Assembly (NCBI GenBank): GCA_943788025.1
Contig: CALSOR010000018.1
Span: 62,001-126,000 of the forward strand
Origin: JABAAE01 sp905480545
GTDB lineage: Bacteria; Planctomycetota; Planctomycetia; Pirellulales; Pirellulaceae
Direction: 5' to 3'
Length of the DNA: 64,000 nucleotides
Under the pieces are notes generated by a model. It saw nothing but the letters and a program-made list of their open reading frames with translations, was not told where the DNA came from and did no database searches. The position numbers and the translations under genes are program-made. This document shows positions 9,374 through 19,284 of the stretch, one piece after another. Numbering within the stretch: position 1 is the stretch's first letter; each line of letters opens with the position of its first letter.

Positions 9374-10726
9374 TCCGATCGAATACCAGCACGGAAACAG
9401 TCAGATAATCCGACTTCCTCGGCGGGCCAAGTTCATGTCGGAAAACGTTCCAGCCCGCGACTTGCTTTTTCGCCGAACAGAATCAAGCGATTTGATTTTA
9501 GTGAAACGAAAAACAGCTTTGGGAGACCGTTTATGTTTGAACTGATTGAAAGTAAGCATTCAGAGTAAACAACCTCCCTGCTTGTAGCGGTAAGAATGAT
9601 TCACAGAACTTTGTATTTCGGTCCATGAAAAACGTAAGACAGAACTTCACCAGACCACAATGGGTATAGATTTCAAGGGAACCGAAGTCGATCGCCGCCA
9701 TTGTATTTCAAGCGATGTTCTTTAATCCCAACAAAATTTAGTACACCGCGTATTGCGATTTTTGAAGCGGCGCCCAAGGTCAATTTTGATTGCGTTAGGG
9801 TGTCGCCTTAATCCCGTGGGCTATTTGAATATTGGAACAGTCAGGCACTGATCTGGTGATCCATTTTGCAAAGTACGCCATTCTTTTTGTCTTATCCCAA
9901 CAAGAGATTGCCGTGGCGAACTTCACTGTCAAGTCAGCATTCATCCGGCGGATTTGTAGACGTCCGATTTGCTTTTCCTTTGATTCGGAAGCGTCCCCAC
10001 TTCTGAAAACCAACTGTCGATACCAGGGCAGAATCGTGTCTTGAGGAGACAATCTGCTGAACTGCTGGAGTTGTTTTTGGGGACGGAGTCTCCGTTAGCG
10101 GCCGTTCGTCTTCGTTAGTTATCGATTACTGTCTGCTATTGGCGATTGACCCAACTGGAGAAAACCATCCGACAATTTTCGCTGGGCTGAAAAATGAACG
10201 ACTTGATTGGTGAGATTTCATAATATTCAGGAATACCCTGTCGAAAGTGTCCATCAATGAAATTGCCGACAGTAGAGACAAATGACGCTGTCAAATTATT
10301 TGAGAATTTGCGTCTGGGCTGTGATGATACGACGTCTAAGATCTAACCATACTTTCAGTAAATGTAGTCGCCGGTTTCCTGACATTTTGGTTCGCCTGAC
10401 TCCTTTGACCACACTGGGACACGCGCCCCAACCCGCAAAAATAAAATGGTAGTTGGTTTTCCGTTGTGATCACTGTTTTTTTACCTAAACACATTTTTAT
10501 GAAGAAAAAGTTGATGTCATTGGGCTATAGAATGCTTCGGCAGGCTTGAATTCCGTGACTTAAGCAGCAGTCCTTATCAGGAATGCATATACGTGGTTGA
10601 ACAGGCACAAATGGTAGCCGGTTTTGCACATTAACTTATGTTTCAAATTTCTAATCGGTCGTTCATTCGAAAACCCAAATCGCCTGCATTCATAAAACAA
10701 ACTCCTCCTGCCGTCCTAAATTTGTC
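9374..10726. other. long intergenic region, no confident gene
   Basis: About 1.35 kb without a recognisable gene. Short overlapping open frames on both strands around 9795-10052 give peptides without family features. The spacing suggests decayed DNA. A promoter for the DUF2157 gene should lie near its right end but was not identified. Confidence 0.4.
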
Positions 10727-11989
10727 ATGTCTCGATTCGAAAGAAAAACAACCAAGTTGTTAGCTAAAGCACGAGAGCGGAACATCATTGACACGGTCAC
10801 TGAACAACAATTGAACGAATTGATTGCGGAAGAGCAGCGTCACAGCGGGGCATTAAGCCTGGCAAATGTTTTAAGCTGGATTGGGGCGTTGACTTTTGCT
10901 TTTGGTGTCATTTTGCTGATTTCCGCGAATTGGAACCAACTCTCAAGCGTCACAAAACTAACGGCTTTTTTCGTTTTATTAATCGGAACGCATGGATTGG
11001 GAATCTATGCCCGAAAAACACTGAAAATGGAAATCATATCGGACGGGCTCCATTTCGTGGGCGCCGGACTTTTTCTCGGAGGGATTGCGCTTGTTTCGCA
11101 GATTTATCAACTGGATGGTGAATACTCAACGATTTTTCTCTTTTGGTTTTTTGGTATCGCGCCACTGGCATGGTGCTTGCGTTCGACTTCCATCTCGTTC
11201 CTTTCAATTTTTGCATTGGTGATTTTTTTACACGTAAACCAAGTCGAAAATGTCGTAGGTTCCAGAGGTTTCTATTTGCCCTCGATATTTCTAATTGATA
11301 TCGGTATCGGAGTTACACTTTTGACAACTTCGGCGATGATTCGCGACAGAGAGCCGAATTTGGCAATGAGCTTTCGGGGATCGGGAGTCATATTACTTTT
11401 TTACAGCGTTTATCTTCTTGGCTTTTACCGCCATATGAACAACTTTAACCCAACAAGTTCGACGGGACTGGTGCATCCCTTTGCCTGTCTTTTGACAGCT
11501 GTTGCTGGACTGGCATGCGGTTATCGGCAAATATTGCCCGATAACCCAGTCATGAAGAAAAAGCTTGCGATCCTGCTAGCTGCTCTTTTGGCTGTTGGAA
11601 TGACCATGCTGCTGGCGGCGTTGAATGTCATACCACCTGGTCCCGATCTTAAGTTTTTCAACTTCGGGTGGTATCGAACTTTTCATTTGCTCGAATGGGT
11701 TCTTTCTATTTTCGCCTGGGGGCTTTGGTTTGGATTGGCACTTTGGTGCGTTTTCTTTGCGGCTGCTACCGGTCGCACCGCATACCTGAATGTTGGTGTG
11801 ATGGCCGTCGCCCTGGGCGTGATCACGCGGTTCTTTGACTTGATGGGTGGATTGCTGCAGACAGGCTTGGCGTTTGTCATCGGGGGATTCGTATTGTTGG
11901 CAACATGTTTTTTTGTGGAACGCTGGCGTCGGGGAATTTCTAATCAAATACGCGTAAAAGATCTGCGATCTAAAGAGAGCCAAATATGA
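10727..11989 (+). CDS. DUF2157 integral membrane protein
   Basis: Polytopic inner-membrane protein of unknown function. The first 45 residues are charged and helical (cytoplasmic DUF2157 head), followed by the diagnostic LSWIGALTFAFGVILLISANWNQ segment in two parts and about ten hydrophobic segments to residue ~400. The C-terminus is basic. It overlaps the next gene by four bases (ATGA), the usual arrangement of DUF2157 and GDYXXLXY proteins, which suggests the two products act together in the membrane. Regulation is not visible. Family assignment is firm; function is not. Confidence 0.85.
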   Translation: MSRFERKTTKLLAKARERNIIDTVTEQQLNELIAEEQRHSGALSLANVLSWIGALTFAFGVILLISANWNQLSSVTKLTAFFVLLIGTHGLGIYARKTLKMEIISDGLHFVGAGLFLGGIALVSQIYQLDGEYSTIFLFWFFGIAPLAWCLRSTSISFLSIFALVIFLHVNQVENVVGSRGFYLPSIFLIDIGIGVTLLTTSAMIRDREPNLAMSFRGSGVILLFYSVYLLGFYRHMNNFNPTSSTGLVHPFACLLTAVAGLACGYRQILPDNPVMKKKLAILLAALLAVGMTMLLAALNVIPPGPDLKFFNFGWYRTFHLLEWVLSIFAWGLWFGLALWCVFFAAATGRTAYLNVGVMAVALGVITRFFDLMGGLLQTGLAFVIGGFVLLATCFFVERWRRGISNQIRVKDLRSKESQI

Positions 11990-12483
11990 ATCGTACTATT
12001 TTTGTGATCGCCACGATCGCCCTCCAAATCACCTTTCTTGGATTATGGATAACGCGAGAAAATCTTAGGATTCAACCCGGACACGGCAAGTCCATACTGG
12101 TTCGCACAATACCGGTAGACCCAAGGGATTTATTGCGAGGCCAATACATTCGTCTACGATACCCATTTAGCGACGGGGACATCGAGGCTCCTCGCGACTC
12201 CCGCATATGGGTGACACTCCGTGAAAAGACGATTGATGGCACGAGATTTCATGAGCCTTACCGGTATTCCAAAACAAAACCAAAGATCGAACGTTCTGAC
12301 GATGTATTGATCCGCGGAATATTCAAAACGCGTGATAGTCTGTCATTTGGAATCGAGAAGTACTTTGTGCCTTTTGGCACCGACACTCCAAAAGTCGATT
12401 CGATTACGGTCCGACTGCGAATTGGGAACGACTATCAGCCCAGAATCGAAAAGGTTTATGTGGATGGCCGTCCTTGGCCCTAG
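11986..12483 (+). CDS. GDYXXLXY-type membrane-anchored protein
   Basis: Small protein (165 residues) with an N-terminal membrane anchor (about residues 4-22) and an extracytoplasmic domain. The family-naming motif appears as DPRDLLRGQYIRLRY, with Gln where most members have Asp; the rest (LRG, LRY) is intact. The C-terminal half is beta-rich with a FGIEKYFVPFGTD stretch that fits the family. Its start overlaps the DUF2157 stop by four bases, indicating translational coupling. Function of the family is unknown. Confidence 0.82.
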   Translation: MNRTIFVIATIALQITFLGLWITRENLRIQPGHGKSILVRTIPVDPRDLLRGQYIRLRYPFSDGDIEAPRDSRIWVTLREKTIDGTRFHEPYRYSKTKPKIERSDDVLIRGIFKTRDSLSFGIEKYFVPFGTDTPKVDSITVRLRIGNDYQPRIEKVYVDGRPWP

Positions 12484-12880
12484 CGACATCTTTTATCCGA
12501 TGGGGCAGAACTGAAGATTTTGACACTCGCAATTGCCTAACGATAATGATCTTGAAGTGCTCCCCAAATTATGATCCGCAGTTCGCAAATATTCCCCTGA
12601 AAGGAATTCATCATTTCGAAGACGCGCAATCGTCGCACATCGGATCAGATAGCTAAGCTCCCTTACGATGGCCGGGCCAAATTTTAAGCGGCCACATTAA
12701 TTTAGTTTTAAGTAGCATGTCCCCTTTTTGTTTGACGAGGTCGGGAACTTGCGCCTACGCAATACGCCCGGGGTCCCAGGTCCGAGTCTCAGATCCCCAA
12801 AATCGACATCACAAGATAGAATTAAGAGGAGATGCAATTCTTGCACCCGGTCATCCAGTTCAAACAGATTACGAGATAAA
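12484..12880. other. intergenic, possible relic reading frame
   Basis: No confident gene. The frame of the downstream deacetylase is open back to 12728, but the added 51 residues are low-quality sequence without a family match and are better read as untranslated leader. Confidence 0.4.
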
Positions 12881-13705
12881 ATGGCGAACGCAGAACCTCG
12901 ATTGTTGATTTTAGGCGCACATCCGGACGACGCCGAATACCACGCCGGAGGATTGGCCACGATTTACCGAATGCTGGGGCGGGGCGTAAAGATGGTGTCG
13001 GTCACTGACGGCGGAGCGGGCCACCACGAACGTTCTCCCGCCGAACTCCGAATCTTGCGGCGTGAAGAGGCTGCGGCCGCGGGGCGCGTCATTGGTGCAA
13101 CTTACGAAACCTGGGATTTTCCAGATGCAGCGCTGCAGTCCAGCTTGGACGTGCGATACCGCATCATCCGTGAGATTCGACAGTTCAAACCCGACCTGGT
13201 GTTGACTCACCGGACCAGTGATTACCATCCAGATCACCGTGCGGTTGGACAAAGTGTTCAAGACGCGTCGTACCTGGTGAAAGTTCCGCACGTCTTACCG
13301 GATGTTGCGGCGCTTCAAAAAGACCCAGTTGTGGCCTACATGCCCGATCTGTTCACCAAGCCCGTTCGGATGCAACCGGATGTCATCATCGATGTGTCTG
13401 ATTGCATGGATAAAATTGTGGAGATGTTGGCTTGTCACCAATCACAGGTATTCCAATGGCTGCCCCACGCAGAAGGTATTTTGGATACAGTGCCCGCAGA
13501 TGCGGTGGATCGAATGATCTGGTTACGATCTTGGTTCTCGCGTCATATACGCCCTCGCGCAGACCATTTTCGCATAGAGCTGGTCGCGGCGTGCGGCAGC
13601 GAAACGGATCAGTCCATTGAATTCATTGAGGCTTTCGAAATCAGCGAATACGCTTATCGCCCAGATGCGGATATGCTAAGCCGACTTTTCCCCGTTCATC
13701 ACTAA
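12881..13705 (+). CDS. PIG-L family deacetylase
   Basis: LmbE/PIG-L metalloenzyme of the group that de-N-acetylates sugars such as GlcNAc-inositol or GlcNAc-malate. ATG 12881 places the first metal motif GAHPDDAEYHAGG (His14, Asp17) at the usual distance from the N-terminus. The second motif is SDYHPDHRAVGQ (His and Asp near residues 114-117). The protein is 274 residues with no signal peptide, so it is probably cytoplasmic. It could serve low-molecular-weight thiol synthesis or sugar catabolism; nothing nearby decides this. The LOV-phosphatase gene follows after 82 bases in the same direction. Confidence 0.88.
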   Translation: MANAEPRLLILGAHPDDAEYHAGGLATIYRMLGRGVKMVSVTDGGAGHHERSPAELRILRREEAAAAGRVIGATYETWDFPDAALQSSLDVRYRIIREIRQFKPDLVLTHRTSDYHPDHRAVGQSVQDASYLVKVPHVLPDVAALQKDPVVAYMPDLFTKPVRMQPDVIIDVSDCMDKIVEMLACHQSQVFQWLPHAEGILDTVPADAVDRMIWLRSWFSRHIRPRADHFRIELVAACGSETDQSIEFIEAFEISEYAYRPDADMLSRLFPVHH

Positions 13706-13787
13706 AGGTTTCACTAACGTATTAATAGACGCCTTCCATTGCCGTTTCCGCCTATCGCATGTTGAGATTAGGTGTGATACTAAGACC

Positions 13788-14993
13788 ATGAATACATCGA
13801 ACGACGGGCGGATCTCAAAAATCTCAGCTCACCTCAGTATCCAAAACAAAGACCCAATAGAACAACTATTGCTAAAGGATCGAGCGCTTGCGTCTGCCGC
13901 TGAAGGAATCACAATCGCCGATGCGACAGCGCCGGATCGACCACTAATATACGTTAACCAGGGGTTCTCTCGTCTAACAGGCTACAGCGTCCAAGAAACA
14001 CTCGGTACGAATTGCCGATTTCTCCAAGGTCCAGATACAGACCCCCTGTCAGTCAAACAGATCCGAGACGCCATTTCCGCTGAGCGGCATTGCGAGGTTG
14101 AACTTCTGAACTACCGCAAGGATGGAACCCCATTTTGGAACCATTTTTCGATAACCCCAATTCGTAACGCGACTGGCCTGACTACGCACTTTGTTGGGAT
14201 CCAATCGGATGTCACGCAGCGGCGACAAGTCGAAGCTAACCTTCGTGCAGCCAGTGAACGAATGCAAAATGACTTGCGAGCTGCTGCGCGAGTTCAGCAC
14301 GCACTTTTACCAACGAATCTCCCCGAGCTATCTCAAGCAAGTATTGGATGGACTTTTTTGCCTTGTGACGAACTTGCAGGTGACATTCTGGACGTGTTTC
14401 AGCTTGATGATAATCGCTTGGCATTCTACGTGCTTGATGTGAGCGGACATGGCGTCCAGGCAGCGTTGCTTGCAACAACACTTAGCTGTTGGTTGTCGAG
14501 GGCGTCCAACGAATTGAAACAAAGCCCTGTCAACGTCCTCGAGCATCTAAACGAAAACTTCCAACTGGGGGAAGAGCTATCACAATTTTTCACCTGCTGT
14601 TACGGAGTTCTTGACCTAAACACAAAGACTTTGAGTTTTTCATCGGCGGGACACCCGTCACCGATTGTCCTTCGCTCAAATGAAGCTGTCGAAATCGATT
14701 CTCCAGGTTTCCCTGTCGGAATTGTCACAAATCCTGAATATCGTTTAAAGGTCGTCAAGCTCAACGAGCATGACCGAGTCTATATCTACAGTGATGGAGC
14801 AGTGGAACAGTTCGGAGCATCTGGCCGGCAGTTTGGTACGGCGAGTCTCAAGCAAGAATTGGAACGGAATCGAAACGTTCCCTTGCAATCAAGCATCGAT
14901 TTGAGTTTAGGTGCCGTCCTCAATAGTGCGGCGGAAGGTAAAACTGACGATGACATTTCTATGCTCGGAATTGAACTTAATGGAAGTGATTGA
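13788..14993 (+). CDS. LOV blue-light receptor fused to PPM/SpoIIE-type phosphatase
   Basis: Predicted light-regulated serine/threonine phosphatase, analogous in layout to YtvA-RsbU signalling. Residues about 30-145 form a PAS domain of the LOV subgroup with the flavin-adduct motif GTNCRFLQG (Cys76), flavin-contacting Asn108 in NYRKDG and Asn118 in FWNHF, and Gln139 in GIQSD, so the photochemical set is complete. A linker helix (145-175) leads to a SpoIIE/RsbU PPM domain (about 185-400) with GD (Asp199), DVSGHG (Asp217), SAGHP, YSDG and a DDD (387-389) metal cluster. No signal peptide; cytoplasmic. The likely substrate is a phosphorylated anti-sigma-factor antagonist, but no STAS or anti-sigma kinase gene is adjacent. 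Confidence 0.92.
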   Translation: MNTSNDGRISKISAHLSIQNKDPIEQLLLKDRALASAAEGITIADATAPDRPLIYVNQGFSRLTGYSVQETLGTNCRFLQGPDTDPLSVKQIRDAISAERHCEVELLNYRKDGTPFWNHFSITPIRNATGLTTHFVGIQSDVTQRRQVEANLRAASERMQNDLRAAARVQHALLPTNLPELSQASIGWTFLPCDELAGDILDVFQLDDNRLAFYVLDVSGHGVQAALLATTLSCWLSRASNELKQSPVNVLEHLNENFQLGEELSQFFTCCYGVLDLNTKTLSFSSAGHPSPIVLRSNEAVEIDSPGFPVGIVTNPEYRLKVVKLNEHDRVYIYSDGAVEQFGASGRQFGTASLKQELERNRNVPLQSSIDLSLGAVLNSAAEGKTDDDISMLGIELNGSD

Positions 14994-16030
14994 CGGACTC
15001 ACTCCAAACAAGCAATGCAATCGATTTCCATCTCAGAAATGTCCTTTCAGGTCCAGCCGCGCAGCTGCTAATCTTGCATTGTCATTCGCTCTGATTGGGC
15101 TGACTGCAGGTGAATTAACCGGGGTACGATTCAAAGGGAAACATTTCATTATTGGTCGGCATTCCACGAATAAGCGAACTTCTTGAATTCGTATGGAGTT
15201 GCGGAATTTGCGTTTTGGCTCAAGTCTGGTTTGAGATCGAATTAGCAACAGGCAAAAAAATTCAGGGTAGGGGAGAAGGGCCCGGGCTCTTTGACCAAGA
15301 ACAAATTTTGCCCTCCAACTTAACCCTTCACATCTTAGCCCCTAAAGCTAATTTTGATGGATTTATGGCACAGAGTTTAATCTCGTCCCAAAAAAGATCC
15401 CAGTAAGCCGTTGCTTTTACCCTTGAGAGGGAAGTTTTCCAATGCTCGCTTGCATGTGATCCATTGCCATGTCCGGTCCAATCTAGAATACCAAAAAATG
15501 AACTTCTGACGGCAACAATGCCGGTCGAATCGGAAGAGTCCGACGATCGGGAATGGTGGTTGGCGTGTACGCAAAACATGCTGTGGGATAGCTGACACAT
15601 CCAGAAAAAAAAGGCCCATCACCACCTCGTTCTTACGGATGCAGATGGTGCTAAGCAGCTCGACCCAATTGAACAAATTGGTTTCAAACGGGCAACCAAA
15701 TTGAGAATTGCCAAGTAGCCGCGTAAGAAGGCGTTAAACCGCTGCCGGCAGGAGTTCTATTATTTGTTTCGAAGTCATGTAGCGCAAAACAATCCTTTTT
15801 TGTTTCACGCAGCGAATGAAGTTGGTCGCATATTCCGGCACATCACCTGGAGGTTATACGATTCTCAAATCCCAGTGTTTCTGCGATCCGTTTTTCCTAA
15901 TCGCCTGAAAAAAATCGGTCCGGTGCGTCAATTTTCAAGAAAGAGCTTTTGTCTTCACCAAGCATCAGGCTGATGGAGAATGATTAGCCGTTTTCGCTTT
16001 GGCAACTTGCGTTCCTTCCGCTGTCATTGC
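14994..16030. other. intergenic region, no confident gene
   Basis: About 1 kb between convergent genes. Short open frames occur on both strands but none has a good start or recognisable family. A terminator would be expected here, but none stands out. Confidence 0.4.
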
Positions 16031-17239
16031 TCAAAGCGCGACAGGCATTTGGCTGAACGCCTGCCTGATCCGTTCGATCGCTTCGTCGATTTCTTCATCC
16101 GGTTGTCCAAGCCCGACGGACAAGCGTACCACTCCACTGTCCATCGTTCCTAATGTATCGTGCGCAAGAGGCGAGCACTGGAGTCCACTGCCCACCACAA
16201 GGCCGTTCTTGCCCAGAAGCGATGCGAGTTTGCTGCTGGGCAAACCTGATACGGTGAGTGCAATCGAAGGCATACTATTTTTGTTACCGCCAAAGATCTG
16301 CAATCCCTCTCTTTCTTTCAGTGCTTCGCCGATACGTTGAATCTGGTGGCGGGCGCGGTCAAGATGGTTTGGCAAGTTTTGTTGATTTAACATCTGAATC
16401 GCAGCGTGCAGTCCGGCCAACGCAAACTGGTCGACAGAGCCCACATCGCAATAGCCGGGCCGAACCCCGGCACTTTGGGTTGAGCCGGATACCGATAGTT
16501 CGCATTGGGCGGAAGCACACTCCATCTGAACCTGTTCTGACATATACAATCCACCGATACCCCACGGGCCCTGTAACCCTTTATGTCCCCCGAACGCAAC
16601 CATGTCGGCACCTAACTCCGTCAAATTCAGTTTGTGCCAACCGACAAGCTGTGCCGCGTCGATTAATACTTGAACGCCGTGCTGGTGAGCGAGTTCAATG
16701 ACCTCTGTAAAAGGTAAAAGTTCACCTGTGACATTACACGCTGCAGTGATGGCGACCAGTCCGACATCCCGTTTAGATAATGCGTTTTCCAACCATTGGA
16801 GATCGATCAATTCAGTCAGTCCCGATGTCGAGTTCAGTTGGCCAGGAGGAATGTATTCGACTGAAACATCGGCGCCGGCCCGTTTGAGAAGTGGACGGTG
16901 CACCGCATGATGTTCCCATCGACTAGTCAAAATACGTTTCCCGGGAGCAATACGCGCATCACCGATAGCCACTGCAAGTGCGGATGTACAACCTGGGGTC
17001 AGCAGAATTTGCTCACGGCAATTCACCCCAAAAAAATCAGCAATTGTTTTATGTGCGTTATCAAACCTGTTTGGCCATGAGCTAGGGGATGCAAACGTCG
17101 CATCTCGAATGGCCTCAGAGACAACCTCAGGTTTCGGCCAGCTCGTTCCTGCATGGTTTAGGTATGAATGGCGGAGTGTCTGATCGGCTTGCATTCGGAA
17201 TTTTGACCGCGTCTGATTTTCGGCATAGTTATATATCAA
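16031..17239 (-). CDS. class V aminotransferase, cysteine desulfurase-like
   Basis: PLP-dependent enzyme of the NifS/IscS/SufS superfamily. The longest frame starts with TTG 17239, preceded by an AAGGATG that could serve as ribosome site; ATG 17194 (MQADQ) is an alternative. With the long start the PLP lysine is Lys220 in GGHKGLQGPWG, the PLP-ring Asp is Asp194 in LIDAAQ, and NHAGTSWPKPE is the substrate/PLP loop near the N-terminus. A Cys-containing segment (SGLQCSPLAH) near the C-terminus fits the selenocysteine lyase/desulfurase branch. About 400 residues is normal. It stands alone, without iron-sulfur scaffold genes, so sulfur delivery is only one possible role. Confidence 0.85.
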   Translation of the reverse strand: MIYNYAENQTRSKFRMQADQTLRHSYLNHAGTSWPKPEVVSEAIRDATFASPSSWPNRFDNAHKTIADFFGVNCREQILLTPGCTSALAVAIGDARIAPGKRILTSRWEHHAVHRPLLKRAGADVSVEYIPPGQLNSTSGLTELIDLQWLENALSKRDVGLVAITAACNVTGELLPFTEVIELAHQHGVQVLIDAAQLVGWHKLNLTELGADMVAFGGHKGLQGPWGIGGLYMSEQVQMECASAQCELSVSGSTQSAGVRPGYCDVGSVDQFALAGLHAAIQMLNQQNLPNHLDRARHQIQRIGEALKEREGLQIFGGNKNSMPSIALTVSGLPSSKLASLLGKNGLVVGSGLQCSPLAHDTLGTMDSGVVRLSVGLGQPDEEIDEAIERIRQAFSQMPVAL

Positions 17240-17420
17240 CGCATCATCCTTGATGGCCGGTGAGAATCAACCCGGGAAGCCCAGTGACCAGCTGAACACG
17301 CGCAGAAAGAAAACCCTTTTCAGTTTCTGCAAAAACCAAACCGTGATGATTCGTCGTTAATTGTGAAAGGTTCACTCTTCGCAGCGCTATGACCGAGAAT
17401 TAACAAACGCGATTTCCCAT

Positions 17421-18203
17421 TTACAAACAACTTTCTTTTACCAATCCTTGAGCTTGGCCGAGTGCCTTTCCAAAAGTCAAAAATGTGCTTGACGTCAAAT
17501 TCAGATGGCCAAATCCAGACTCAAGTGTTTTAAGAAACGCGATTACATCGACCGGCAGGTCAGGCAATCGAATCTTGGAGGCAAAAGAATCCGATTCTAA
17601 TTCAAATGTCTTGCTGGTCCTGAAATCCATTGAGACTTCCGCTCCCTAAGAAGTTGATTTGATCATGTAAGTCATCCTGCCCGGTTTTTCAAATTCTGCC
17701 TTACTAACTGCCAGTATTGATTCGGAACTGGCGATTGTGAAAGTCATTTTGTTGCAAAAATAAATGTGGGGATCTCCCGCTTGGGATTTTATGATTTCTT
17801 TCCCATGATCACCTCTTCCATCGGTCGGTTGTCGCCTAATGCCTTGGGCAACGGTTTCTCTTTGTCGACCTCCTTGGTTAATTCAACAGTCATTGCAACT
17901 CCAGACTGATAAAACCAAGCGTCTTCTCTTGCCGCTTTTCAAATTCTGAATGGTAATGGCCTTAACATTCATTTATTTTATTTTGGCGTTTTCTTCAATC
18001 TGTTTCGTTAATCCTTCGACTGCTTCAGAACCCATCTGTTGGATGCAAAGTAGTTTCTGCACGTCACATCGCAACACAAAGCAAGCTTCATCAGTTATGT
18101 GCGATGTTGATATTTCTTTTTCTTGGCTGTAACCGAATTCGATCGGCAAACTACAAACAAGTACCGTCGTTATCCAATGCATGGGAAAAAAACAATTAAG
18201 CAT
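17421..18203 (-). pseudogene. decayed secreted-protein gene
   Basis: From ATG 18203 the minus strand encodes a signal peptide (hydrophobic to about residue 20, then GYSQEKE) and DEACFVLRCDVQKLL, then a TAA at 17973. The same frame resumes with AITIQNLKSGK, shifts to a second frame (EDAWFYQSGVAMTVELTKEV) and again to a third (MTFTIASSESILAVSKAEFE). A last 69-residue open frame (17630 to 17421) has similar composition. This string of good peptides across frames is what one nonsense and at least two indels would leave of a roughly 250-residue exported protein. The family was not recognised. Confidence 0.5.
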
Positions 18204-18690
18204 GATACGGTTAAAAAGGTGTCTGTTAAGTTAATGAATTTTTAAGCCATGGCGCGTCGACAAACGTTTTTTGAAATTCCTAAATATCTAACGTGCCTCA
18301 AACCAAGTTGAATTAGCCTAGATTTCTAAAACATCAGTAACACGTGCCTTTCTAAAATCCGTCTGAGGCTAAATGACACGGTGCTGGTCACGTGGATTTA
18401 ATAATGCCGTTGGACGCGTTTTATTGGTAGGGACTTGAACGCAAATTTCATTGTCCCAATCAACAAACCCATGCGGTCGAATAGAGCCTGCTTCAATTAG
18501 TCGAAAACGATTTAACAGATTTGGTACGTTATAGTAGCCAAGGCTTTGGAAGAGAATCGATTGCCAGTGGTGTTCAAATTCAATGAGCTTTCGCCGTCGT
18601 CGTCTGGTGTATGCTGAATCGCTCCCGTCCATATTTCGAGATTTTTTTCTGCAGGGGTAACTTTCTAAGTGTTTCTGCCATGTTACCGTA
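18204..18690. other. intergenic, upstream of sigma-factor locus
   Basis: This stretch should contain the promoter of the sigma-factor locus. A minus-strand frame (18369-18704) is open but overlaps the sigma start and resembles nothing known. No ECF-type promoter could be identified by eye. Confidence 0.35.
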
Positions 18691-19284
18691 ATGAGCACAA
18701 TCAATGATCAAGACGAACAAGTATTACAAGACGCGATTTCACGCGTTCGCTCCGGTGACGGATCTGCGTTTGCCTCGGTCGTTCGAATGTGCCAAAGCCC
18801 GTTAAGGGCATGGTTGGCGACGCATTCTCCACCGGGAATTGATCCGGACGAGATCGCTCAACGCAGCTTTGTGGTGGCTTATACCCAATTGGAAGAATTT
18901 GAGTTGGGCACCAACTTCAGGGCGTGGTTGTTTGCGATTGCGAGGTTCCAGCTAAAGACCGAGGTCACACGACTTCGTCGTACTGCGGACTACCACACAC
19001 GCTATGCGCCGGATTTGCTTCGCCGCGAACTGGAGCGTCGCTGCGAGGTGGATGCGGCAGATGAACCCGAACGACTCACGCACTTGAGGAAATGTGTTGA
19101 CCATCTGGCGGAGCACCTAGGTCGGTTCGTGACTTGGCGTTATACGGATGAAATCACGCTAGAGGAAATGGCACACCGTTCAGAACGTTCCATTTCGGCT
19201 GTGAAAAAGCAATTGTGGAAGATCAGGCGAAAACTTCAGGAATGCGTTGAGCAACGGTTGTCTGCCGAAGGAGAAACAACATGA
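18691..19284 (+). CDS. ECF-type RNA polymerase sigma factor (planctomycete type)
   Basis: Alternative sigma factor expected to direct transcription of an envelope-stress or nutrient regulon. Region 2 covers about residues 25-97, with the promoter-melting/-10 helix DEIAQRSFVVAYTQLEEFE and FRAWLFAIARFQ. Region 4 (about 135-190) has a helix-turn-helix ITLEEMAHRSERSISAVKKQ. The 197-residue length and the RxWLxxxARxxL pattern fit the Rhodopirellula-type sigma-70 subfamily (TIGR02989-like). It overlaps the FecR-like gene by four bases (ATGA at 19281), implying coupled translation and a stoichiometric sigma/anti-sigma pair. It is the first gene of a seven-gene co-directional locus. Confidence 0.9.
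   Translation: MSTINDQDEQVLQDAISRVRSGDGSAFASVVRMCQSPLRAWLATHSPPGIDPDEIAQRSFVVAYTQLEEFELGTNFRAWLFAIARFQLKTEVTRLRRTADYHTRYAPDLLRRELERRCEVDAADEPERLTHLRKCVDHLAEHLGRFVTWRYTDEITLEEMAHRSERSISAVKKQLWKIRRKLQECVEQRLSAEGETT

Noticed and set aside
9795..10052. overlapping open frames on both strands
   Set aside because: Neither has codon or family support.
12728..12880. N-terminal extension of the PIG-L gene
   Set aside because: Extension has no family similarity and displaces the HPDD motif from its usual position near the N-terminus.
18369..18704. 111-residue minus-strand open frame overlapping the sigma-factor start
   Set aside because: No recognisable family, arginine-rich patch, and it overlaps the well-supported sigma gene start.
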